Source of the DNA: JANOQP01 sp044227705
GTDB taxonomy: Bacteria > Bacteroidota > Bacteroidia > Chitinophagales > Saprospiraceae
Assembly (NCBI GenBank): GCA_044227705.1
Contig: JBGAWE010000001.1
Location: forward strand, 1-64,000
Reading direction: 5' to 3'
DNA length: 64,000 nucleotides
The notes beneath the pieces were generated by a model, which was given only the letters and a program-made list of their open reading frames with translations, was not told the DNA's origin and did not search any database. Position 1 is the stretch's first letter, and every line of letters begins with the position of its first letter. Positions 1-5,622 of the stretch are shown here, in pieces. The translations under genes and the position numbers were made by a program.

Positions 1-830
1 GCAAAACATGGTCGAGCTACGGCCTTGCGCGGAACTACGTCTCGGGCAAGGTCTACCGGGGAATCAACATGCTCTGGATGAATTTCTTCAGCCCGCACAC
101 GGTTCCCTACTACCTGACCTTCAAACAGGCGCATGACCTGGGCGGCCACGTCAAGAAAGGGGCGAAGGCCGAGCAGGTCATCTACTTCAACGTGGTCTTC
201 AAGGACGCAAACGACCGGACAATCTCCCATGAGGCGGCAGCCGCCATAGGGGACGAGGCCAAGGTGTTGAAGTTCATGAAGTACTACAACGTCTTCAACG
301 TCGAGGACATCGAGGGCGTCGAGTTCAAAATCGACGACCTGCGGCTGTTGCCGAACGAGCGGATTACCCGTTGCGAGGAGGCCCTTTCGCGCCACCCCTC
401 GCCGCCGCCGCTGGTGCACGACGAGGGAGGCCGCGCCTTCTACGATCTGGCCGGGGATTTCATTAACATCCCCGTCATCGAGCAGTTTGAGAGCGCGGAG
501 GCCTACTACGCCACGCTGTTCCACGAGTCCGTCCACGCGACCGGGCATCCCAACCGCCTGAACCGGGAAGGGGTTGCCCAGTTCGACCGCTTCGGGTCGG
601 AGCGGTACTCGCTGGAGGAGCTGGTGGCGGAGCTGGGCGCGTCCTTTCTCTGCCGTCAGACGGGGATTGACCGCGAGGCCGTACAGGACAACTCGGCGGC
701 CTATGTCCAGCATTGGCTCAAAAAGCTCAAAGACGACAAGCAGTTCATCTTCAAAGCCGCCGCTGAGGCGCAAAAGGCGGTCGATTTCATCACCGGGCCG
801 GGCTTCATCGGCAGCGATGGCGAGGAATGA
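1..830 (+). CDS. ardC: ArdC-like antirestriction protein, 5' end cut by window edge (unit 1)
   Basis: The reading frame is open from position 3, so the start lies outside the window. The family pairs an N-terminal ssDNA-binding domain with a C-terminal zincin-like metallopeptidase domain and protects incoming plasmid DNA from host restriction. Seen here are the conserved YLTFKQA stretch of the first domain and the zinc motif HESVH (HExxH) followed by the SLEELVAELGASF helix that carries the third ligand region. The protein is nearly identical to the complete copy at 35323-36255, which shows that about 60 residues are missing from this one. A strong terminator follows six bases after the stop. 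It sits first in a leading-region-like order (ardC, ssb, relaxase), as expected of genes expressed early after conjugative entry. Confidence 0.9.
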   Translation, partial: KTWSSYGLARNYVSGKVYRGINMLWMNFFSPHTVPYYLTFKQAHDLGGHVKKGAKAEQVIYFNVVFKDANDRTISHEAAAAIGDEAKVLKFMKYYNVFNVEDIEGVEFKIDDLRLLPNERITRCEEALSRHPSPPPLVHDEGGRAFYDLAGDFINIPVIEQFESAEAYYATLFHESVHATGHPNRLNREGVAQFDRFGSERYSLEELVAELGASFLCRQTGIDREAVQDNSAAYVQHWLKKLKDDKQFIFKAAAEAQKAVDFITGPGFIGSDGEE

Positions 831-835
831 GCATC

Positions 836-867
836 GAGGGGTAGGGTAGGGCCTACCCCTCTTTTTT
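836..867 (+). terminator. Rho-independent terminator of ardC (unit 1)
   Basis: A perfect 9-bp stem, GAGGGGTAG pairing with CTACCCCTC, is followed by six T. The same structure lies behind the second ardC at 36261-36294. Confidence 0.9.
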
Positions 868-1106
868 GCTTGGGTTTTATGTCGAATGGCGTGTCGGCGG
901 GAGAAAATTGCACCGGGAAGGCACGGTGCATGTGCAGTATCTGGGGCAAGGCCATCATGACAAGTGGTGAAGGATGAACCTTACAAGATGTACCACTTCG
1001 TAGGCGAGCCTAAGAAGCTCGAAAAATTTGAACACAGGAGAATCACAGATGTGCTGGATATTTCGAAGCAGTTGTGGACTCGTGCGCTGCCAGAGTTGGA
1101 GTAAAG
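868..1106 (+). pseudogene. Remnant coding sequence, frame-broken
   Basis: Two short stretches in different frames look protein-like. One ends REGTVHVQYLGQGHHDKW followed by a stop at about 968. The next, starting near 964, includes DEPYKMYHFVGEPKKLEKF and ends at a TAA at about 1104. Together they resemble the 3' end of one gene broken by a frameshift. No start codon, ribosome binding site or family could be assigned. This marks the left part of an insertion that unit 2 lacks. Low certainty. Confidence 0.25.
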
Positions 1107-1167
1107 AATTGAAAAATTTCATTATTGAAAACCGGAAATACCCTTCCGATTTTCTCCGCTAGCCCCC

Positions 1168-1197
1168 TTGCAAAAGTGTTGGGCGATTGTACATTTG
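1168..1197 (+). promoter_or_regulatory. Bacteroidota-type promoter
   Basis: TTG at 1168-1170 and TACATTTG at 1190-1197 are separated by 19 bases, which matches the Bacteroidota primary-sigma consensus TTG-N19-TAnnTTTG. Transcription would begin near 1204. No credible ORF follows before the terminator at 1283. Confidence 0.65.
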
Positions 1198-1203
1198 CAA
1201 ACC

Positions 1204-1283
1204 TTCCGGGAGCTAAACGGAGCTTTCGAAAGGAATCAGTAACGACAGGAGGGCTGTGTCAGTCGATGCGGCCCTCCTTTTTT
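1204..1283 (+). ncRNA. Candidate small RNA of about 80 nt
   Basis: The stretch is bounded by a consensus promoter (1168-1197) and a strong intrinsic terminator (stem 1247-1254 with 1271-1278, then T tract). It holds no ORF with a start codon and ribosome binding site. It also contains a small palindrome, CTTTCGAAAG, upstream of the terminator stem. A role cannot be read from sequence; possibilities are a regulatory RNA for the adjacent 494-aa gene or the RNA part of a toxin-antitoxin-like module. Not similar to any RNA family recognised here. Confidence 0.45.
1247..1283 (+). terminator. Intrinsic terminator ending the candidate sRNA
   Basis: AGGAGGGC (1247-1254) pairs perfectly with GCCCTCCT (1271-1278), with a 16-nt loop and a run of T to 1283. 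Confidence 0.8.
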
Positions 1284-1504
1284 GTGCCTGGATTAAGCCC
1301 GAAAAAGGTTTTCTACTCATCGGAGTAAATTTTATATGCTGGTGATGCCCAAAATTACCGAGGGTATTTCTTCCCGCAAGTGTTATTGTAAAAAAAACAC
1401 GAATTAATTTTTTTCCGGCCCTATTAGCAATTTATGAGAAAATATTTCTGCGCGAATCCCGTGTTTTATATAAAAAATTTCTGAAACAAACGAAAAATAG
1501 GGCT

Positions 1505-1548
1505 GGAAACTTTCCGAGTGGTTGGGCTATTTTCGCCGGAAACTTTCC
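1505..1548 (+). promoter_or_regulatory. Twin palindromic operators before the 494-aa gene
   Basis: GGAAACTTTCC, an 11-bp perfect palindrome, occurs at 1505-1515 and 1538-1548. The centres are 33 bp (three helical turns) apart and the second copy ends four bases before the ATG at 1553. This spacing suits a cooperative dimeric repressor. There is no Shine-Dalgarno sequence between operator and start. The A+T-rich stretch 1284-1504 in front holds no gene that can be supported. Confidence 0.6.
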
Positions 1549-1552
1549 ACGT

Positions 1553-3037
1553 ATGCCAAATTTTTCACCTACACTCCTTCTCTATTTGCACCACAGAATA
1601 GAGCAAAAAGCCAGCACGCAATTCAAGAGCGACCCGGATAGTGACCAAGAGTTTTATGGGTATGGCGAGAAATACGACTACGACCCGAAGAAAAACAAGG
1701 CCAAAGATTCATTAAAAAAATTCATATGCTTAGCCGCCCAGGAAGAGGTTAGCCTCGCAGATTTTAATGGAGAGTACCTGTCTAAAAAGAGGAGAGAAGC
1801 GGAGCAATGGACTGAAAACCATCAATCCCCGCTCGGAGTTTTACGCGGGGTAACGTCTCCATTGTTGACGGATACAGACGAGTGGGCAATTTCAATCGAA
1901 GACAAGTACCTGAAGCTGTTCTTGGCCTATATTGGGGAGAAGAATTTTGACGCCTTGGTGGAGAGGTACAAAAAGGATGGCTACGAATACTATGTTGCAT
2001 ATTATTTGAGCATCAAACATTTCATGATAAAAAATGTGGTGGTAAAAATCTCGAAATACCGCTCCCCACGCAAAAGCACACACTTAATCGAGGTCACTGG
2101 CTTTCATTCTCAATCAGAGGGGGGAGAATGCTATTTTGGCGATGCAAGCTTCGAAGATAGATGGCTACATGCTCGCCTCCGAGGGATAGGTATTGCGGAA
2201 GGGAATAGGATGAACATCATGGCGGGCGTTTCGCTTGCCAATCCTAAGGCTGAGCGAAGGTTTGAGTCTAATATCCGTGCATCGTTCCAAGTGCCTTCGA
2301 TGGAGGGAGACCAGGTTATCAATGCAGAGACTTTTTGGGTTAAAGTTTCCAGGGAGCAAATTGCCAAAAACTTGACGGGCGGGAAGTTGGTAGGCCCAGT
2401 TTGGAATTCGATTTTAGACAACGAGGGTGATAATGGTCGCGCCAGAATCGTTGCCGTATATTTGGCTTTGCATCGTAACACCTTCGCGTTTGGAAGCAGA
2501 ATTGTAGGCGATTTGGAGAATTTAACGGTTAGAAAAACAAAATATGTAAAATATTATCTGGATATAGCAGGAAGATATAGAGTTCTTAACTTCACTTCCA
2601 GAATGCATCTTATTCAGTCTCGTTTTGAAATTACCCGGGATGGTTTGGGAGAGTTGTATACTCCATCTATGGACAGAACCAAGCAAAGCGGATCGATGGC
2701 GTCATTGCCATATTATAATGTTTTTTTAGATGTTAGCTCCTTGTACAAGGGTCACGAGAAGCTCGTTTTCCTGACCTTCGGCAAGGATATGAATGTCATT
2801 AATGCAGCCATGTTCGATGCGCCTTCGGATGACAAAATGATATTAAACGGCGTTTTTATTTCGCTTTTAGAAGATAAAGGGCGAATCGCCACTCAATATA
2901 TGGTCATGAAAAGGGAGGACAGCATCTCCTTTGACCCGACCGTCATGAAAGAGGCTGGCGAAATTGAGGCCTTTATTATGGATAACAAGCTCCAAAATAT
3001 GCACCATGCCCTGCGAGAACTTTGTAACTTGAAGTAG
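1553..3037 (+). CDS. Orphan 494-aa protein of unknown function
   Basis: A soluble protein without signal peptide or membrane segment. The N-terminal third is charged and lysine-rich; the rest looks like mixed alpha/beta with aromatic-rich strands. No catalytic motif or family was recognised. The gene is markedly richer in A+T than the conjugation genes on both sides and is absent from the matching place in unit 2, where ardC is followed directly by the repeat and ssb. It starts immediately behind two palindromic operators, which suggests tight repression and possibly autoregulation. Its place in the leading region and its tight control would fit a toxin, an abortive-infection protein or an anti-defence factor, but this is inference from context only. 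Confidence 0.75.
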   Translation: MPNFSPTLLLYLHHRIEQKASTQFKSDPDSDQEFYGYGEKYDYDPKKNKAKDSLKKFICLAAQEEVSLADFNGEYLSKKRREAEQWTENHQSPLGVLRGVTSPLLTDTDEWAISIEDKYLKLFLAYIGEKNFDALVERYKKDGYEYYVAYYLSIKHFMIKNVVVKISKYRSPRKSTHLIEVTGFHSQSEGGECYFGDASFEDRWLHARLRGIGIAEGNRMNIMAGVSLANPKAERRFESNIRASFQVPSMEGDQVINAETFWVKVSREQIAKNLTGGKLVGPVWNSILDNEGDNGRARIVAVYLALHRNTFAFGSRIVGDLENLTVRKTKYVKYYLDIAGRYRVLNFTSRMHLIQSRFEITRDGLGELYTPSMDRTKQSGSMASLPYYNVFLDVSSLYKGHEKLVFLTFGKDMNVINAAMFDAPSDDKMILNGVFISLLEDKGRIATQYMVMKREDSISFDPTVMKEAGEIEAFIMDNKLQNMHHALRELCNLK

Positions 3038-3050
3038 TTATATTCACAAA

Positions 3051-3248
3051 TTATCGTGATTGGGGTTTGGGCTTAGTTGGAGTACGGTAACTTCCTGATG
3101 GACGTTCATCACTTCGCCAAATATCATTTTTAGGTTTTGTCCCCTCCGGACGGCTGTCGACAAACCGGTTTTTTTCCCCTTGTTTTAGGAACTCGGTTAT
3201 CAGATGCTGCCTGGCGGTTTCAATCTCTTTGTGTGTCTTCGGCGGCAT
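3051..3248 (-). CDS. Small basic hypothetical protein (65 aa)
   Basis: Start chosen at the ATG at 3248 because TAGGAGAGG lies five bases upstream; an in-frame ATG at 3275 has no such site. The product begins MPPKTHKEIETARQHLITEF, is rich in Lys, Arg and Pro, and has a charged disordered tail. It converges on the 494-aa gene with 13 bp between stops. It may partner that gene, but no domain was recognised. Confidence 0.5.
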   Translation of the reverse strand: MPPKTHKEIETARQHLITEFLKQGEKNRFVDSRPEGTKPKNDIWRSDERPSGSYRTPTKPKPQSR

Positions 3249-3325
3249 TGGGCCTCTCCTATGAGGTTGTGTCATCTCTGATTTATAGCAGGAAAAGTAT
3301 TAATAAAATATTAATACGATGTGTT

Positions 3326-3486
3326 TTGCTTGGGGCCTTGCCCCCGGCGCGTGTCAACGGGTGTCCCCGGCCTTCCTGCGCTTCCTCCTTCGCCAAGGCT
3401 ATGGAGGACAGGTTGCTCCGTGCAGGCCGGGCGATCCCCCTCCCGTGGACACTTGCACCCCCACTGTTCGCCACGAGGCAAGGGTA
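3326..3486. repeat. Inverted-repeat element, copy 1
   Basis: One of three copies of an element of about 140-170 bp (others at 34952-35080 and 36296-36423). Outer arms are GTGTCAACGGG (3351-3361) and CCCGTGGACAC (3442-3452), with one mismatch in this copy. Inner GCCGG-type arms could extend the fold. Copy 1 carries an extra segment of about 35 bp in the loop relative to the others. Each copy ends in CCACTGTTCGCCACGAGG and runs into a GAAAGC/GCTTTC hairpin. It always lies upstream of a leading-region gene. Confidence 0.75.
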
Positions 3487-3504
3487 GAAAGCGACGCGCT
3501 TTTC
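3487..3504 (+). promoter_or_regulatory. GAAAGC/GCTTTC hairpin or operator, site 1
   Basis: GAAAGC at 3487-3492 faces GCGCTTTTC, a slightly imperfect version of the motif. It ends 30 nt before the ATG at 3534. The same element stands 30-40 nt before ssb (both units) and before a GTG in the ardC leader of unit 2. Confidence 0.5.
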
Positions 3505-3533
3505 AACCCTGAACCAAACGAAGGAAGAACGAC

Positions 3534-3818
3534 ATGGAGAAGCAAACCACCATTACCCACGAAGCCTTTTTGGATGATTACCTGCCTATCAAAAATCACC
3601 TGAACAGCCACGCCGCTTTTGACGGGCTGCTTTTCGAGACTTATGGCGAAGAATTGGAGTTTATCCGCAGCCAATCCACAGCAAATATTTGGACGTTGGT
3701 GGAAGGGGGTGGCAATTCGATGACGGTCATCAGCGGATTTCATCGGGTAAACCGCCAAGGATATTTCTTGACTCAAAACCCTGTCGAGGAGAATGGCTTC
3801 ATCGAAGCCCCCGTATGA
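3534..3818 (+). CDS. Hypothetical 94-aa protein
   Basis: The start ATG is preceded by GAAGGAAG at a good distance. The product is a small soluble acidic protein with a predicted alpha/beta composition and no recognised motif. Unit 2 has no copy: there the repeat and operator lead straight to ssb. The gene therefore seems to be an insertion between a duplicated regulatory element and ssb in unit 1. The 73-bp gap to ssb carries a second GAAAGC/GCTTTC site, so ssb can be regulated on its own. Confidence 0.65.
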   Translation: MEKQTTITHEAFLDDYLPIKNHLNSHAAFDGLLFETYGEELEFIRSQSTANIWTLVEGGGNSMTVISGFHRVNRQGYFLTQNPVEENGFIEAPV

Positions 3819-3835
3819 AAGGCAAAAGCAAGGTT

Positions 3836-3852
3836 GAAAGCGACGTGCTTTC
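3836..3852 (+). promoter_or_regulatory. GAAAGC/GCTTTC hairpin or operator, site 2 (ssb, unit 1)
   Basis: Perfect 6-bp arms, GAAAGC (3836-3841) and GCTTTC (3847-3852), with spacer GACGT. It ends 40 nt before the ssb ATG. Confidence 0.55.
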
Positions 3853-3891
3853 TACCCTATAATCACTCAAACCAAAGAAGGAGATTGAACC

Positions 3892-4296
3892 ATGGCCATC
3901 AACAACCGAATCGAGCTGCACGGACACCTGGGCGCGGACGCAAAGACCATCGACAAGGACGGCAAGGTGTTCGTCGCCCTGCGCGTGGCGACGACCGACA
4001 GCTATCCCGTCGGGCAGGGAGAGGAGACCCAGTGGAAGAACCGCGAGACCGTTTGGCACGACGTGGTGGTGTTCCGCCCCTCGACGGCGCACTTTGCCCG
4101 CGACCTGAAAAAGGGCGACCGGGTTCAAGTCACCGGCGGGATTTCCTACCGTGCCTTCAAGGACGCGGAAGGCCATGAGCGCAGACAGGCCAGCATCGTG
4201 GCCAGTTTCGTCGAGCGCATCCACTACGAGAAGCAGGAGGAGCTGTCGCTGGAGGACTACGGAACGGCCATGGACAGCGAAGTGGCAGCAGGGTAG
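3892..4296 (+). CDS. ssb: Plasmid single-stranded DNA-binding protein (unit 1)
   Basis: An OB-fold SSB of 134 aa. It opens with NNRIELHGHLGADAK, has the conserved FVALRVATTDSY strand, the TVWHDVVVF strand with its aromatic stacking residues, and KKGDRVQVTGGISYR. It coats the single strand entering or leaving during transfer. The C-terminal tail is short and ends SEVAAG, without the acidic DDxxF-type tip that chromosomal SSBs use for partner binding. A strong AAGGAG site precedes the ATG. The unit 2 copy at 36475 is nearly identical except for the last 15 residues. A terminator follows at 4304. Confidence 0.95.
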   Translation: MAINNRIELHGHLGADAKTIDKDGKVFVALRVATTDSYPVGQGEETQWKNRETVWHDVVVFRPSTAHFARDLKKGDRVQVTGGISYRAFKDAEGHERRQASIVASFVERIHYEKQEELSLEDYGTAMDSEVAAG

Positions 4297-4303
4297 GGTA
4301 GGA

Positions 4304-4329
4304 GGGGGCGCAAGCCCCCTTTTGCTTTT
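4304..4329 (+). terminator. ssb terminator (unit 1)
   Basis: GGGGGC pairs with GCCCCC over a GCAA tetraloop, followed by TTTTGCTTTT. It overlaps the last two bases of the convergent gene that ends at 4328. Confidence 0.85.
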
Positions 4330-4723
4330 AGCCCAACGAGAGGGAAGCCTCTTTCGCCTTGAATTTGAGTTTGTTCAACGTGTTCAGCCATTCGCGCAAA
4401 GCCTCGTCCGGGCTTTTGTCGAGAGGGGGCAGGACGCAGCCAGCCTCGTCATACATGGGGGGCTGAACGGAAACGGGCCGCGCTTCCTTTTTCGCGTAGT
4501 CGATGGTCATCTCCATTCCGCCGTCGACAAACACGTCTCCCGACGGATGCTCAAACCATCGGCTCAAAGCGACGAATGCGCCATCCTCGTTGCGGTGGGT
4601 GACGTCAAACTCCAAGTCGAGGCATTCGGGTGCCTGTAAAATGACCCGCTCGCCGGAGTGCATGGAGCCGAGATTGGGAACCAGACGTTCGAGTGCGCGG
4701 TAATGTTCTTTCCATATTTTCAT
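4328..4723 (-). CDS. Conserved plasmid protein, possibly DUF6908-like
   Basis: 131 aa from the ATG at 4723, chosen because GAGGG stands seven bases upstream; an in-frame ATG at 4735 would add four residues. Visible features are the stretches LDLEFDVTHR, LSRWFEHPSGD and GGMEMTIDYAKKEA, which look like a compact beta-rich domain. From memory this resembles the DUF6908 group found on plasmids; that match is not certain. No enzyme motif is seen. There is no counterpart in unit 2, where an unrelated 88-aa gene on the other strand takes the place. It is followed upstream by the conserved small genes of the relaxase operon. Confidence 0.65.
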   Translation of the reverse strand: MKIWKEHYRALERLVPNLGSMHSGERVILQAPECLDLEFDVTHRNEDGAFVALSRWFEHPSGDVFVDGGMEMTIDYAKKEARPVSVQPPMYDEAGCVLPPLDKSPDEALREWLNTLNKLKFKAKEASLSLG

Positions 4724-4743
4724 GTGTTCCCTCATCTACCTGT

Positions 4744-5139
4744 TTAGCACAAAACGGCTTCTTGCCTTGCGGCCATGATTTTCCGTGAAGCGTCGAAAAG
4801 GGCGGTTTTGGGCAGGGCGCGGTGCTGGTCGGCAAGGTAGAGGCCGAGGCCGTCGAGGGCGGGGGAGAGGGCCTTTCGCAGCGCGTCGGTGTTCTTGAAA
4901 AAGCAGTCGAAGCCAATCATCGATTCTTCCGCCACCGGGGCCGTCCGAAAGAGCATGGCCTCTGACAGCGGCATCTTGGCCATGGTCGACTGGAGCCTTC
5001 GGGCGAACTCGCCGCCCGGCCCGTCGTTGTGGAATACGAGTTCGAGGCCGATGGGGTGGGTGTCCGCACCCTTGAAGCTCCGCGCCTCCTCGCTGGGGTA
5101 GACTGAGAAAATGCCGTGGACAAGGGGTTTTTCTGGCAT
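4744..5139 (-). CDS. Conserved small gene downstream of relaxase (unit 1)
   Basis: 131 aa. The ATG at 5139 is preceded by a perfect AAAGGAGG, so the longer frame to 5169 is rejected. The product has no membrane segment. Conserved stretches shared with the unit 2 copy (37175-37570) include VHG-FSVYPSE, THPIGLEL-FHNDGPGGEFAR and LDGLGLYLAD. The N-terminal VHGIFSVYP and HNDGPGGE suggest a small enzyme-like or binding fold, but no known family was recognised. It lies in the relaxase operon, so a helper role in transfer or establishment is likely. Confidence 0.7.
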   Translation of the reverse strand: MPEKPLVHGIFSVYPSEEARSFKGADTHPIGLELVFHNDGPGGEFARRLQSTMAKMPLSEAMLFRTAPVAEESMIGFDCFFKNTDALRKALSPALDGLGLYLADQHRALPKTALFDASRKIMAARQEAVLC

Positions 5140-5208
5140 GACGGCCTCCTTTCGGCACATCCATACCACAGGAACGCGCCAAAGGCCACCGCGCAGTAGA
5201 GAGGAGAA

Positions 5209-5622
5209 TCACATCCCGGCCCGCCGCAGGTTCTCCGAATCGAAGGCAATGCGGCTGACGAACAGGGCGTCCGTGTTGAGCACCGTCTCGCGGCTGTCCG
5301 AAAACTCCCTCACCTCTTTTACCCGCCTGTCCTGCAAATGGCCAAACAGCGCGTCGAGGTTGCGCCCCTCGATGTGGACGGTTCCGGCATGGAAAAAGAG
5401 GACGATGGAGGAGCCGGGCTCGTGGCACATCTCGGTGATGTCGGAGGCCGAGACCATGTGCTGCCGACCGTTCTTCAGGGTGAAGCAGAGGTAGTCCACC
5501 CGTTCGGTCGGCTGGCGCAGCAGCGTGTAGAACGAGGCATCGTGGAGGCTCCCGTCCTCCTTTTCCCCCGCCGCCTTTTCGCTCCAGCGCAGGGACGGGT
5601 TATAGGTTTCTTCTTTTTGCAT
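5209..5622 (-). CDS. Conserved protein overlapping relaxase 3' end (unit 1)
   Basis: 137 aa. The start at 5622 lies inside the relaxase gene, a 23-bp overlap that suggests translational coupling. The unit 2 copy (37641-38051) has the same overlap and about 90 percent identical residues. Conserved stretches include VDYLCFTLKNGRQHMV and SIVLFFHAGTVHIEGRNLD. The fold looks like a small beta-rich domain. No known family was recognised. Tight coupling to the relaxase argues for a transfer or relaxosome accessory role. Confidence 0.7.
   Translation of the reverse strand: MQKEETYNPSLRWSEKAAGEKEDGSLHDASFYTLLRQPTERVDYLCFTLKNGRQHMVSASDITEMCHEPGSSIVLFFHAGTVHIEGRNLDALFGHLQDRRVKEVREFSDSRETVLNTDALFVSRIAFDSENLRRAGM

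Noticed and set aside
1125..1328. 67-aa plus-strand frame across the candidate sRNA
   Set aside because: It begins upstream of the promoter, runs through the terminator stem and has no ribosome binding site or protein-like composition.
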